Part shown: positions 1 through 9,174 of the stretch, one piece after another
Layout of the letters: every line of letters begins with the position of its first letter
Position numbering within the stretch: the stretch's first letter is position 1
Source of the DNA: Vibrio quintilis
GTDB taxonomy: Bacteria; Pseudomonadota; Gammaproteobacteria; Enterobacterales; Vibrionaceae
Reading direction: 5' to 3'
DNA length: 64,000 nucleotides
NCBI RefSeq assembly: GCF_024529975.1
Contig: NZ_AP024897.1
Span: forward strand, 3,410,001 to 3,474,000
The notes under the pieces: model-generated
Databases searched by the model: none
The model's input: only the letters and a program-made list of their open reading frames with translations
Told to the model about the DNA's origin: nothing
Made by a program: the position numbers and the translations under genes

Positions 1-350
1 TTAACTTTAGAATCTGTACAAGCGCCCATACCAATCACGACATCTCTGACATGAATATCTTTGCTGACTGCACCACAGCTACCCACACGGATAACTTTCT
101 TAACACCAAAATCTTTAATTAACTCAGTGACATAAATTGAGCAGGATGGAATTCCCATACCATGCCCCATCACTGATACTTTTTTGCCTTTATAGGTACC
201 GGTATAGCCGTACATATTTCTTACATCACAAACCTGTACGACATCTTCCAGAAAAGTCTCCGCAATAAACTTTGCTCTCAGTGGATCTCCGGGCATCAAT
301 ACAACATCTGCAAAATCACCTGGTTCAGCATTAATATGTGGCGTTGCCAT
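1..350 (-). CDS. deoD: Purine nucleoside phosphorylase DeoD (partial, N-terminal half)
   Basis: Phosphorolyses purine (deoxy)nucleosides to free base and (deoxy)ribose-1-phosphate in the cytoplasm. The visible 116 codons start [18 protein letters not shown] and contain the phosphate-binding PGDPLRAK loop at about residues 20-27, the GHGMGIPS segment and the RVGSCGAV motif, all hallmarks of the hexameric bacterial DeoD type. The ATG at 350-348 follows GGAGATAATT, a good ribosome site. The 3' part lies beyond base 1. It follows deoC by 55 bp on the same strand, so the two are probably co-transcribed. Confidence 0.97.
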   Translation of the reverse strand, partial: MATPHINAEPGDFADVVLMPGDPLRAKFIAETFLEDVVQVCDVRNMYGYTGTYKGKKVSVMGHGMGIPSCSIYVTELIKDFGVKKVIRVGSCGAVSKDIHVRDVVIGMGACTDSKV

Positions 351-405
351 AATTATCTCCTATTCAATCAGCATTCTTTTATGGATAGTTTCGATATCCG
401 CAGAA

Positions 406-1185
406 TCAATATGAGCCTGCCCCGGCAGACGAATCATCAGACACTCCCAGCGTTGACAGTAAACTATTCAACAGGCTGGAAGCACCAAAACGGTAATGAC
501 GGCGATCAACATGGTCTTTACCCAAAATTTCATCAGCAATCGCTAAATAATGAGCGGCTTCTTCAGCAGTGCGGACACCACCAGCAGCTTTGAAACCAAC
601 CTTATCAATGACATCCAGATCACGAATCACTTCCATCATCATTCTTGCTGATTCCGGAGTTGCATTCACCGGCACTTTACCGGTAGAAGTCTTGATAAAA
701 TCAGCCCCGGCCCGGATAGCAATCTCAGAAGCCTGTTTGATTAACGCTTCTGTCTTTAATTCACCGGATTCAATAATGACTTTAAGTAACTTCCCGTCAC
801 AAGCTGCTTTACATTGCCTGACCAGCTCAAAGCCTGTCTTTTCATCTCCGGCCATCAACGCACGATAAGGGAAAACGACATCAACTTCATCTGCGCCCTT
901 TTCAACAGCATCACGCGTTTCAGAAACTGCGACTTCAATATTATCATTCCCATGAGGGAAATTAGTCACCGTTGCAATTTTGATATCCGGTGTTCCCTGT
1001 GCCTGAAGGGTTTGTCTGGCAACAGAAATGAATTGAGGATAAATACAGACCGCTGCCGGTGTCCCGACAGGTGTTTTTGCATTATGGCAAAGAGCAATCA
1101 CCTTATCGTTAGTATCATCTTCATTCAGTGTTGTCAGATCCATTAACTGAAGCGCTCTGATAGCTTCAGCGTTCAAATCATTCAT
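406..1185 (-). CDS. deoC: Deoxyribose-phosphate aldolase
   Basis: Cleaves 2-deoxyribose-5-phosphate to acetaldehyde and glyceraldehyde-3-phosphate, the last step of deoxynucleoside catabolism. The 259-residue length equals the E. coli enzyme. The Schiff-base lysine is K165 in FIKTSTGK, and the second active-site lysine is K199 in KVGFKAAGG. An in-frame GTG at 1218 would add 11 residues, but the ATG at 1185 is preferred because AGGGG precedes it at good spacing and the protein then begins [13 protein letters not shown] like its homologues. A terminator-like hairpin separates it from nupC. deoD follows directly, without deoA or deoB between. Confidence 0.96.
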   Translation of the reverse strand: MNDLNAEAIRALQLMDLTTLNEDDTNDKVIALCHNAKTPVGTPAAVCIYPQFISVARQTLQAQGTPDIKIATVTNFPHGNDNIEVAVSETRDAVEKGADEVDVVFPYRALMAGDEKTGFELVRQCKAACDGKLLKVIIESGELKTEALIKQASEIAIRAGADFIKTSTGKVPVNATPESARMMMEVIRDLDVIDKVGFKAAGGVRTAEEAAHYLAIADEILGKDHVDRRHYRFGASSLLNSLLSTLGVSDDSSAGAGSY

Positions 1186-1227
1186 ATTTAAACCCCTATT
1201 AAAAAATGAGTCGGACACTCATCTCAT

Positions 1228-1265
1228 TAAAATAAAAATGCTCCAAAGAATTCACTCCGGAGCAT
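1228..1265 (-). terminator. Hairpin after nupC
   Basis: On the minus strand ATGCTCC (1265-1259) pairs with GGAGCAT (1244-1238), and a T-rich run (TTTTTATTTT) follows. It lies between nupC and deoC and would end or reduce nupC transcription. The loop is 14 nt, so termination may be partial. Confidence 0.6.
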
Positions 1266-1289
1266 ATCAAATAACATTCAACCCGACGA

Positions 1290-2546
1290 TTAAATTGACA
1301 GGAATAAACCGGCAATCGTTGCAGCCATCAGGTTAGACAAAGTTCCTGCAATGACGGCTTTAATTCCCATTCTGGCAATATCGTGGCGACGACCAGGCGC
1401 CATGCCACCTAAACCACCCAGCAGGATTGCAATTGAAGACAGGTTAGCGAATCCGCACAGCGCAAAAGAAATGATTGCCGACGTTTTTTCTGACATCACC
1501 TGACCAGTAGAAGCAACCACCTGAGCGTGTTCTCCGATGTAAGGTACAAAATTAGAATAAGCAACAAACTCATTTAAAACGACTTTCTGCCCGATAAAAG
1601 AACCGGCAACTGTTGCTTCTGACCATGGCACACCGATAATGAAAGCCAGCGGAGAGAATAACCAGCCCAGAATACTGTTCAGAGATAGCTCAGGCATGCC
1701 AAACCAGCCGCCGACGCCACCCAGAATACCATTGAGTAAAGCAATCAGTCCGATGAAGGCCAACAGCATTGCACCCACATTCAACGCCAGTTGCATCCCT
1801 GTGGAAGCGCCTCCAGCGGCAGCATCAATAAAGTTTGAAGGCTTCTCTTCATCAAAATCTTTCATCTCATCATTCACCGGTTGATCAACTTCCGGTTTCA
1901 GAATTTTCGCAAATAATAACCCGCCGGGAGCAGCCATAAATGAAGCAGCAATCAGGTACTCCAGAGGCACACCAAGTTGTGCATAACCAGCTAAAACACT
2001 TCCTGCGATAGACGCAAGACCACCGCACATAATGGCAAAAAGTTCAGACTCAGTCATTTTGGCAATATAAGGGCGAACAACCAGTGGTGCTTCTGTCTGG
2101 CCAACAAAGATATTGGCCGCAGCAGACATTGACTCTGCACGGGAAGTCCCCAACGCTTTTTGCAAACCACCGCCAATAATCTTAATGACCCAAGGCATCA
2201 CCCCGATATAGTAAAGCACCGCGATTAGTGAACAGAAGAAAACAATGGCAGGCAAAACCTGAAATGCAAAGATGAACCCAATTCCATCAACTGAGAAATT
2301 CACCAGATTCCCAAACAGAAATTGTGTACCGTCTTTACCATAGTTAATGACATGCTGAATACCATTTGTAATACCAGCAAGAAGATCACGCCCCCATGGG
2401 CTGTAAAGTACAAATGCTCCCAGGAAAAACTGGATAGCAAAGGCACCACCTACAGTTCGCAAATTAATCGCTTTACGATTTTCGGAAAGTAAAACAGCTA
2501 TGCCAAGCAATGCCACAATGCCAATCAGGCTCATTAGCAGACTCAT
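1290..2546 (-). CDS. nupC: Concentrative nucleoside transporter NupC
   Basis: Inner-membrane sodium- or proton-coupled nucleoside importer of the CNT family. The 418-residue length and overall sequence agree with the structurally known Vibrio cholerae CNT as I recall it. The GQTEAPL nucleoside-binding motif follows [19 protein letters not shown] holds the second conserved acidic residue, and [19 protein letters not shown] is the C-terminal substrate/ion-site segment. It starts at ATG 2546 after AAGGA. Its position next to deoC/deoD and a BMP-type ABC importer fits nucleoside uptake for catabolism. Confidence 0.97.
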   Translation of the reverse strand: MSLLMSLIGIVALLGIAVLLSENRKAINLRTVGGAFAIQFFLGAFVLYSPWGRDLLAGITNGIQHVINYGKDGTQFLFGNLVNFSVDGIGFIFAFQVLPAIVFFCSLIAVLYYIGVMPWVIKIIGGGLQKALGTSRAESMSAAANIFVGQTEAPLVVRPYIAKMTESELFAIMCGGLASIAGSVLAGYAQLGVPLEYLIAASFMAAPGGLLFAKILKPEVDQPVNDEMKDFDEEKPSNFIDAAAGGASTGMQLALNVGAMLLAFIGLIALLNGILGGVGGWFGMPELSLNSILGWLFSPLAFIIGVPWSEATVAGSFIGQKVVLNEFVAYSNFVPYIGEHAQVVASTGQVMSEKTSAIISFALCGFANLSSIAILLGGLGGMAPGRRHDIARMGIKAVIAGTLSNLMAATIAGLFLSI

Positions 2547-3144
2547 AGTTAATGTTGTTCCTTAGCGGTTAATTAATAAATAATGAATGAAGTGGAATTC
2601 ATGTGGCAATTATACTGAGCAAAATGACTAAAAGTAATGATCAATCACGCTTTAATAAAAAACAAACATTTCATACATAAAAAAAAGAGAAGCTGGTCAC
2701 ACCAAGGCCATTGAAATCAAATTTATCAAGCAATATGATTTACAAACTAGCAACATGAGCAAAGCCACTCCCCCTGATAATAGTTTTGTCATCATTAGCT
2801 GAAAGGAATCAGCAAAGGCATTTATATACATGTGTTTTTTTTCCTGATTTATCTGGTTATCTCACCTGAAAACAGGACAGATATCATTAATGATAAATGC
2901 ACCATTTTGGCGCTCACCAACGAAAGGAATCGTAAAAAATGCAACAAAAATAAAACAATAAAAAAACACTTCTTCCCAGCTTTATTGATTGTCTTTATAG
3001 AAATGACACTTAATTTGAAACACGCACTTTTTTTTTTACAGGCAAACGATAAACTGATGATGATAAAACCATATAACAGACGTCTCTCTTATCTTTCATC
3101 GGAAGACATCTATATCAGAATGACAACAAATAGGGATTTATAGA
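2547..3144. other. Divergent intergenic region nupC / BMP operon
   Basis: About 600 bp of AT-rich sequence between divergent transporter genes. It contains the nupC promoter and must contain the promoter of the ABC importer operon. An open frame at 2832-3143 has no recognisable protein character and is not called. I see no purine riboswitch fold. Confidence 0.6.
2609..2650 (-). promoter_or_regulatory. Candidate nupC promoter with CRP-like half site
   Basis: On the minus strand there is a perfect TATAAT at 2614-2609 without a good -35 element. A GTGAT half site lies around 2648-2644 within CGTGATTGATC, centred roughly 40 bp upstream of the predicted start, as for a class II CRP site. The second half site is poor. 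CRP/CytR control of nucleoside genes is known in enteric bacteria and Vibrio; binding here is inference. Confidence 0.45.
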
Positions 3145-4143
3145 GTGAAAAAGTCCATCCTGAAGCTATCTGCACTGACTTTAGCCATCACTTCATTTCA
3201 CGTTTTTGCTCAGGCAAAACCAGCCGTGATTTATGATACTGCCGGAAAATTTGATAAATCGTTCAATGAAGCCGTTTACCGGAACGGTGTTATCGCGATG
3301 AAAAATGAAGAAGGCGTCAAAGTCCGGGAATATGAACCTCAAAATGAAGCACAACGCGAGCAGGGTTTGCGCCGTCTGGCCAGCCGGGGATATTCTCCGA
3401 TTGTAGCCGTCGGTTTCAACATGGCTTCTGCAGTTGATAAAGTTGCCGGTGAATTCCCTAAGATCCACTTCACTATTCTGGATATGGTTGTCAACAAACC
3501 GAATGTACAGTCTGTTGTATTTAAAGAACATGAAGGTTCTTTTTTAGTTGGCGCACTTGCGGCGAAGATGTCCAAAACCGGTACAGTCGGCTTTGTCGGC
3601 GGTATGGATATCCCGCTGATTCGTAAATTCGAATGTGGCTATGAACAGGGCGCAAAATATGCCAACCCTGAAATCAATGTTTTGCAAAATATGACCGGGT
3701 CAACTCCGGCTGCTTTCGCGGATCCGGCTAAGGGTTCAGAGCTGGCAAAATCACAATTCTCTAAAGGAGCGGATGTGATTTATGCCGCTGCCGGTGGTAC
3801 AGGTCTGGGGGTTTATCAGGCTGCTGCCGATGCCGGAAAATATGCAATCGGTGTCGATTCGAATCAAAACCACCTGCATCCGGGGACCATGCTGACATCT
3901 ATGGTTAAAATGGTTGGTGCAGCCGCAAAAGACAGCTGGAATGAGGAAATCAAAGGCGAATGGAAGCCTGGTATCAAAGTTCTGGGACTGAAAGATAATG
4001 CGGTTGACTGGGCCTATGACAAATACAATAAGCCACTGATTTCCGGTGATATAAAAGCTTATATGGCCGGTCTGAAGAAAGATATTGTTTCAGGGAAAAT
4101 CAAGGTTCATGACTATATGTCTGATAATACCTGTAAGTACTGA
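3145..4143 (+). CDS. BMP-family ABC transporter substrate-binding protein (probable nucleoside)
   Basis: Periplasmic binding protein of the BMP/PnrA/Med family, whose characterised members bind purine nucleosides. It starts with a GTG at 3145 after AGGGA. Residues 1-23 form a signal peptide (KK, hydrophobic core, FAQA cleavage) with no lipobox cysteine, so it is probably soluble rather than a lipoprotein. The family elements YDTAGKFDKSFNEAVY, VGFNMASAVDKVA, FVGGMDIPLIRKFECGY and IYAAAGGTGLGVYQAA are all present. It is followed by a stem-loop and then the ATPase and two permeases. Nucleoside specificity is inferred from family and the nupC/deo neighbours. Confidence 0.9.
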   Translation: MKKSILKLSALTLAITSFHVFAQAKPAVIYDTAGKFDKSFNEAVYRNGVIAMKNEEGVKVREYEPQNEAQREQGLRRLASRGYSPIVAVGFNMASAVDKVAGEFPKIHFTILDMVVNKPNVQSVVFKEHEGSFLVGALAAKMSKTGTVGFVGGMDIPLIRKFECGYEQGAKYANPEINVLQNMTGSTPAAFADPAKGSELAKSQFSKGADVIYAAAGGTGLGVYQAAADAGKYAIGVDSNQNHLHPGTMLTSMVKMVGAAAKDSWNEEIKGEWKPGIKVLGLKDNAVDWAYDKYNKPLISGDIKAYMAGLKKDIVSGKIKVHDYMSDNTCKY

Positions 4144-4250
4144 GAGCAGGGAACACAATCTTTAATGATGGATTTTGACCTGCATATTTCTGATTTGTAA
4201 CAGACAGAAAACCGTCAAAACCAAATATATACCCAAACAACAATATCAAT

Positions 4251-4280
4251 GAATACGCCGCTGTTTCCAGTGGCGTATTC
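4251..4280 (+). promoter_or_regulatory. Stem-loop between binding-protein and ATPase genes
   Basis: GAATACGCC at 4251-4259 and GGCGTATTC at 4272-4280 form a perfect 9-bp stem, extended inward by CTG/CAG across one G-T pair. No T run follows, so it is more likely an mRNA-stabilising or attenuating hairpin that keeps binding-protein transcript above membrane components, as in other binding-protein operons. That role is inference. Confidence 0.6.
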
Positions 4281-4355
4281 TTATGCAAATGAAACACTAT
4301 TAACTTTGTATCTTCGTCTATTTCGTTTTTTATTGTTAATTCAGGAAGTCGTCCC

Positions 4356-5924
4356 GTGGCCCAATCGCAAAATTATGCTATTGAACTTAAGAATATAGAT
4401 AAACGGTTTGGTAGCGTTCATGCCAACCAGGCTATCGATTTACAAGTTCCAGCCGGAACAATCCATGGCATCATTGGTGAAAATGGTGCAGGTAAATCGA
4501 CACTGATGAGCATTATCTATGGCTTTTATCACCCTGATTCAGGCCAAATGCTGATTCATAATCAACCTTATCACCCATCCAGCTCTCAGGACGCTATTGC
4601 AGCCGGAGTTGGTATGGTGCACCAACACTTTATGCTGGTTGACACTTTTACTGTTCTTGAAAATATTATTCTTGGTGCTGAAACAGGATGGAAGCTGGAA
4701 GACAGTTTATCCGCAGCCAGGAAAAAACTACTTCAGCTTGAACAGGACTATGGTCTGGAAGTACCGCTGGACGCTGTGGTCGGCAAACTGCCTGTCGGTC
4801 TGCAACAACGGGTAGAGATCCTGAAGGCTCTTTACCGTGGCGCGAAAATTCTCATTCTGGATGAGCCAACAGGAGTCCTGACACCGCAGGAAGCCGACCA
4901 TTTATTTAAAATTCTGGATAAGCTCCGGGCACAGGGAACCACCGTCATGATCATCACCCATAAACTGCGTGAAGTTCTGGCAATCACTGATAATGTTTCT
5001 GTCATGCGACAGGGGCAGATGGTCTCTCATGTCGCTACGGCAGAGACAAACCGGGAAGAGCTTGCAGAAATGATGGTTGGCAGAAAGGTTCGTCTGCAGG
5101 CGGATAAAACCCCATCTCACCCGAAAGAAGAACTGATCCGGGTGCAAAACCTGAGTTATGTTGATAGTGCCGGCGTAAAGCGGGTCAAAGACATCAGTTT
5201 CTCTGTCCGTCAGGGAGAGTTAGTCGGTATTGCAGGTGTATCCGGCAATGGCCAGTCAGAAATTCTCAACCTGCTGTCCGGAATCACCCCCCCCAGTTCC
5301 GGTACAATTGAACTGAATGGAAATACCATCAGTGCAGAGCAGCCATCCGATCCTCAAAAAGTCCGGGCAATGGGTGTCGGGCATATTCCGGAAGACCGGC
5401 ATAAACAGGGCCTGATCAATAAATTTGAAGCCAGAGAAGCCTACATATTGGGCTATCATCATCTGGATAAATATAACCGGGGACTTTTACAAGACACAAA
5501 ATCGATTGAAAGTCATTGTCAGGAAAGCATGAATAAATGGGATGTTCGCCCGAATGACATCCATCTGAAAACGGCGAATTTTTCCGGCGGGAACCAACAA
5601 AAACTGGTGATTGCACGCGAGATGGAAGAAAACCCGGATGTCCTGCTCATCGGACAACCAACCCGGGGTGTCGATATCGGGGCGATTGAATATATTCATC
5701 AGCAAATCATTGCCTGCCGGGATGCGGGAAAGGCCGTATTGATGGTTTCTGTTGAGCTGGACGAAATTCTGAGTCTGGCTGATCGGATTATCGTTGTTTT
5801 TGATGGTTCGATTGTCGGCGAACTCGATGCAGCACAGGCCGACGAAAAAACACTGGGATTAATGATGGCTAACATTGTTCCGGACCATATTAAAAATCCG
5901 TCCTCCCGGGGAGAGCAATCATGA
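4356..5924 (+). CDS. Nucleoside/simple-sugar ABC transporter ATPase (tandem NBD)
   Basis: Cytoplasmic energising subunit with two fused nucleotide-binding domains, of the type in the NupNOPQ guanosine importer and sugar importers. Domain 1 has an intact Walker A (GENGAGKST, residues 41-49), a Q-loop region GMVHQHFML, the signature-like LPVGLQQRVEIL and Walker B ILILDEPTG. Domain 2 has a degenerate Walker A, GVSGNGQSE, lacking the lysine, with signature FSGGNQQKL and GQPTRGVD; this asymmetry is usual for the family. It starts with a GTG at 4356 after AGGAAG. Its last codons overlap the next gene by 4 bp. Confidence 0.93.
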   Translation: MAQSQNYAIELKNIDKRFGSVHANQAIDLQVPAGTIHGIIGENGAGKSTLMSIIYGFYHPDSGQMLIHNQPYHPSSSQDAIAAGVGMVHQHFMLVDTFTVLENIILGAETGWKLEDSLSAARKKLLQLEQDYGLEVPLDAVVGKLPVGLQQRVEILKALYRGAKILILDEPTGVLTPQEADHLFKILDKLRAQGTTVMIITHKLREVLAITDNVSVMRQGQMVSHVATAETNREELAEMMVGRKVRLQADKTPSHPKEELIRVQNLSYVDSAGVKRVKDISFSVRQGELVGIAGVSGNGQSEILNLLSGITPPSSGTIELNGNTISAEQPSDPQKVRAMGVGHIPEDRHKQGLINKFEAREAYILGYHHLDKYNRGLLQDTKSIESHCQESMNKWDVRPNDIHLKTANFSGGNQQKLVIAREMEENPDVLLIGQPTRGVDIGAIEYIHQQIIACRDAGKAVLMVSVELDEILSLADRIIVVFDGSIVGELDAAQADEKTLGLMMANIVPDHIKNPSSRGEQS

Positions 5925-7030
5925 GTCAGACAAAAACCCCCGCATGGGTCACTATCGGTTTACTTCCGGCAATCAATGTCATGGTTGCCTTTCTGGTTTC
6001 CGCACTCTTGTTTATCTACATTGATATTAATCCGCTGGATGCCGTGAAAATCATGTGGACCGGCGCTTTTGGCTATGCCGAAGGCCTGGGTTATACGCTG
6101 TATTACACCACCGGATTTATTTTCACCGGATTAGCCGTTGCCGTCGCTTACCATGCTGGTCTGTTTAACATCGGTGTCGAAGGACAGGCGTATATCGGCG
6201 GCCTTGGCGTCGGGCTGGTTTGCCTGACTCTCGGAGATGTGGCGCCCTGGTATATTGTATTCCCTGTCGCGATCCTTGCCGGGGGAATATTTGGCGCTGC
6301 CTGGGCCTTCCTGCCTGCTTATCTGCAGGCAAAACGCGGGTCACATATTGTGATTACAACGATAATGTTTAACTTTATCGCGTCTTCACTGATGGCCTAT
6401 CTGCTGGTCGATATATTAAAGCCGGAAAACACAATGGCTGTAGAAAGCCGGGTGTTTGCCAAAGCAAGCTGGCTGCCGAAAATTCATGATGTCTTTGCAG
6501 CCTTTGGTATTGAAGTCGCCTCAAGCCCGCTCAATATCAGCTTTATTTTTGCTCTCTTATGTTGTGTTTTTGTCTGGCTGTTTATCTGGCATTCCCGCTG
6601 GGGATATGAAATCAGGTCAGTCGGAGCCAATGCATCTGCTGCCGATTATGCAGGTATCAGTTATCTGAAGATTGTCGTAATCGCGATGTTAATCTCAGGC
6701 ATGCTGGCCGGTTTTTTTGGCATTAATGTACTTCAGGGCGAACTTCATCAAATTAAACTCAACTTTGTTGAAGGCTTTGGATTTACCGGCATCGCAGTCG
6801 CATTAATGGGACGAAACCACCCGGCAGGTGTATTCCTGGCCAGTCTGCTTTTTGGCTTCTTATATCAGGGAGGTGCAGAGCTGAGCTTTGAGTATGGCGT
6901 AGACCGGAATATTGTCGTCGTCTTACAAGGGCTGGTGATCCTTTTCTCTGGTGCACTTGAGCATATGTTCAGACCAACACTTGAACGTCTCTATCTGAAA
7001 TTATTTTCTTCCGAACGGGGAGTGGCATAA
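5921..7030 (+). CDS. ABC transporter permease 1 (BPD_transp_2 type)
   Basis: Inner-membrane permease of 369 residues with about ten hydrophobic segments. Hallmarks are HAGLFNIGVEGQAYIGG, KRGSHIVITTIMFNFI and the EAA-like loop RSVGANASAADYAGI, typical of permeases paired with BMP proteins. It starts at ATG 5921 inside the stop region of the ATPase gene, suggesting translational coupling. It pairs with the next gene to form a heterodimeric channel. Confidence 0.92.
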   Translation: MSQTKTPAWVTIGLLPAINVMVAFLVSALLFIYIDINPLDAVKIMWTGAFGYAEGLGYTLYYTTGFIFTGLAVAVAYHAGLFNIGVEGQAYIGGLGVGLVCLTLGDVAPWYIVFPVAILAGGIFGAAWAFLPAYLQAKRGSHIVITTIMFNFIASSLMAYLLVDILKPENTMAVESRVFAKASWLPKIHDVFAAFGIEVASSPLNISFIFALLCCVFVWLFIWHSRWGYEIRSVGANASAADYAGISYLKIVVIAMLISGMLAGFFGINVLQGELHQIKLNFVEGFGFTGIAVALMGRNHPAGVFLASLLFGFLYQGGAELSFEYGVDRNIVVVLQGLVILFSGALEHMFRPTLERLYLKLFSSERGVA

Positions 7031-7032
7031 CC

Positions 7033-7998
7033 ATGTTTGAAACCATAATTCTTATGCTTGATGCAACGATCCGGGTTGCAACGCCACTCATTCTTGCTGC
7101 ATTGGCAGGCATGTTCAGTGAACGCTCCGGGGTTGTCAATATTGCGCTGGAAGGGAAGCTACTCTCAGCAGCCTTCGCTGGTGCAGCAACTGCACATATC
7201 ACAGGTTCTGCCTGGGCTGGTCTGTGTGCCGGGGTATTTATTTCCGTACTTTTGGCGCTTTTACACGGATTTGCCTCAATCACTCACAGAGGTGATCAGG
7301 TCGTCAGTGGGATGGCGATTAATATTCTTGCTGCCGGGCTGACAGTCACTCTGGGCCGCTACTGGTTCTCACAAGGCGGGCAGACACCGGCTTTATCCGG
7401 AGATGCCAGATTCGCACCTTTAACGCTTCCTGGTGCTGATGCTGTCAAAGATACGCCAGTTATCGGATTAGTTTACTCCGAATTAATCAGCGGCCACTCT
7501 GTGATTGAATACCTTGCATTTATTATCGTGCCGCTCAGCTGGTATCTGTTATTTAAAACCCGGTTCGGACTTCGGTTACGGGCTGTGGGAGAATCGCCTT
7601 CAGCGGTCGATACTGCTGGTATTTCCGTGATAGGCATGCGCTACGGGGCGATGGTTATCTGTGGCATTCTCGTCGGACTGGGGGGTGTATATCTGTCTGT
7701 CGGGCAGACCGCTCAATTTATTCCCAATATGAGTGCAGGTAAAGGTTATATGGCTCTGGCTGCCCTAATTTTTGGTAAATGGCGTCCTTTTAATGCCCTT
7801 GCTGCCTGTCTGTTATTTGGTTTCCTTGATGCTCTGGCAATCAGGCTTCAGGGAACAAGCATCGGTGGTATGATGATACCGGTTCAGGCTATTGAAGCCC
7901 TTCCGTATGTATTAACGGTATTCCTGCTTGCCGGTTTTATTGGCAAAGCAGTCGCACCGAAGGCAATTGGCGTGCCGTATACAAAAGAGCGCGAATAA
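7033..7998 (+). CDS. ABC transporter permease 2 (BPD_transp_2 type)
   Basis: Second permease, 321 residues, starting 2 bp after the previous stop. It has GMFSERSGVVNIALEGKLL near the N-terminus and the loop RAVGESPSAVDTAGI, aligned in type with RSVGANASAADYAGI of permease 1, so the two are ancient paralogues. About eight to ten membrane segments are visible. It is the last gene of the importer operon; a 266-bp dispersed repeat begins 8 bp downstream. Confidence 0.92.
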   Translation: MFETIILMLDATIRVATPLILAALAGMFSERSGVVNIALEGKLLSAAFAGAATAHITGSAWAGLCAGVFISVLLALLHGFASITHRGDQVVSGMAINILAAGLTVTLGRYWFSQGGQTPALSGDARFAPLTLPGADAVKDTPVIGLVYSELISGHSVIEYLAFIIVPLSWYLLFKTRFGLRLRAVGESPSAVDTAGISVIGMRYGAMVICGILVGLGGVYLSVGQTAQFIPNMSAGKGYMALAALIFGKWRPFNALAACLLFGFLDALAIRLQGTSIGGMMIPVQAIEALPYVLTVFLLAGFIGKAVAPKAIGVPYTKERE

Positions 7999-8005
7999 TA
8001 CAGAT

Positions 8006-8271
8006 TGTATCCCCGGTTAACCTCAAGATGCATGTTCAGCGAGATTGATTGGTTTTTGAGCAAGGCACTGATTTGCAGACATAGTCATTCTACGTTGAAA
8101 ATCAGTCAAACAGGACAGGGGCCAATCAATCTCGCCCTTCGGGAGCTCATTAACCGGTTCATTTCTGCGTCAAACAACCTCGAAAGGCGTCATCATTCCT
8201 TCGGTTGTTTTCCTTAAACTGAACCTGTTGATGAAGCTCTGAATTCTGTATCTTGAGGTCATTTGGGTATA
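8006..8271 (-). repeat. Dispersed structured repeat, copy A (full length)
   Basis: About 266 bp bounded by imperfect inverted ends: AACCTCAAGATGCA near 8019-8032 and TCTTGAGGTCATTTGGGTAT near 8251-8270. Internally GCGAGATTGATTGG (8039-8052) is perfectly complementary to 8122-8135. Read on the minus strand it shares blocks in the same order with the copy at 51846-52112: TTGACGCAGAAATG (8173-8160), an identical 26-bp block (8108-8083) and CAAATCAGTGCCTTG (8075-8061). It has no convincing coding content. It resembles a non-autonomous mobile element, though no target duplication was identified. Confidence 0.8.
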
Positions 8272-8288
8272 TCTGTTGGAATTCATCA

Positions 8289-8311
8289 TAAAGGGGAGCA
8301 CACTCTCCTTT
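8289..8311 (-). terminator. Probable terminator of the tatD-like gene
   Basis: On the minus strand AAAGGAGAG pairs with CTCCCCTTT across a 4-nt loop with one mismatch, right at the stop codon of the TatD-like gene. There is no long T run, so strength is uncertain. Confidence 0.45.
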
Positions 8312-9140
8312 ATGGTTTCACCTCATGACCCGCAGCGGATCTCTCCTCATCCAAACCATAAAGCTGACAACTATTGCGCCATAGCTGCTGCGATAATTCC
8401 AAAGCCGGCATATCCTTCAATGACACCAGCGCTTTAAATATTTCAACCAGCCGTCCTGGATGATTGGGCTGTCCCTGAAAACCACATACCGGCATATCCG
8501 GTGCATCCGTTTCAATCACGATGGATTCAACCGGAAGCTGGCTGATAGCCCGACGGGTTTTACCGGCTCTGGTGTAAGTCACCACACCGCCTACACCAAT
8601 CTTAAAACCAAGGTCAGTGAAGGCTCTGGCCTGTTGGTAGCTGCCGGAAAAACCATGAAGCACCCCGCCATAAGTAAACCGGGCCTGTTTCAGTAAATAA
8701 ATCAAACGATCATGTGTTTTACGGCTGTGTAAGATCAATGGAAGCCTGGCCTGAGTTGCCAGACTGAACTGAGCGAGAAGAATACGTTCCTGCAAGGGCG
8801 CCGGAATATCAACAACACCATCTAATCCGCATTCTCCGATAGCAACACACTCCCTGCCTGCATGTATCAGCGATTGTTCAAGGTCAGCCAGTGTTTTTTC
8901 ACTGTCAGCTTGCAAGAAATATGGATGAATTCCCAGACCATAATAAATCTGAGAGGTAAAACGCTCTGCCAGCTGAGCTGCCCGTTGCCAGTTTTGGGCA
9001 CCAATAGAAGGAATGACGAACCGTTCCACCCCTTTCTCTCTGGCAACCAGCAGATGATGCTCAAAATCAGCCGCAAAGACATCAAAGTCAAAATGACAAT
9101 GGGTATCAAACAACCTGAGCTTTTTCGCATCATCACTCAT
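8310..9140 (-). CDS. TatD-family metal-dependent hydrolase (YjjV-like)
   Basis: Predicted cytoplasmic metal-dependent nuclease/hydrolase of the amidohydrolase fold. The metal-binding motif DTHCHFDF is near the N-terminus, followed by GIHPYFL, AIGECGLDG, LILHSRKTHD, GVLHGFSGS and the C-terminal IETDAPD with the conserved aspartate. The length of 276 residues is usual. The ATG at 9140 gives MSDDAKKLRLFDTHCHFD. A TTG at 9161 would add seven residues but has no ribosome site. It follows yaaA by 34 bp on the same strand and is probably co-transcribed. YjjV rather than TatD or YcfH is a best guess. Confidence 0.88.
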   Translation of the reverse strand: MSDDAKKLRLFDTHCHFDFDVFAADFEHHLLVAREKGVERFVIPSIGAQNWQRAAQLAERFTSQIYYGLGIHPYFLQADSEKTLADLEQSLIHAGRECVAIGECGLDGVVDIPAPLQERILLAQFSLATQARLPLILHSRKTHDRLIYLLKQARFTYGGVLHGFSGSYQQARAFTDLGFKIGVGGVVTYTRAGKTRRAISQLPVESIVIETDAPDMPVCGFQGQPNHPGRLVEIFKALVSLKDMPALELSQQLWRNSCQLYGLDEERSAAGHEVKP

Positions 9141-9174
9141 ATTTGTTACCAGGCGGGGCAATCAGGACGCATCA

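Noticed and set aside
354..407. Short open stretch between deoC and deoD as a remnant of deoA or deoB
   Set aside because: The 17 codons do not resemble the C-terminus of either enzyme as I know them.
2832..3143. Open frame of 103 codons before the BMP gene
   Set aside because: AT-rich, composed like non-coding DNA, no ribosome site and no recognisable protein; it fills the divergent promoter region.
4230..4245. TATACCCAAACAAC resembling a repeat end
   Set aside because: Only about 14 bases match and no other part of the repeat follows; too short to call a copy.
5236..5270. Degenerate Walker A in the second ATPase domain as a sign of a broken gene
   Set aside because: Loss of the lysine in the second domain is normal in tandem ATPases of this transporter class.
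8005..8217. Open frame of 70 codons
   Set aside because: Lies wholly inside the dispersed repeat and is not kept in the other full copy.
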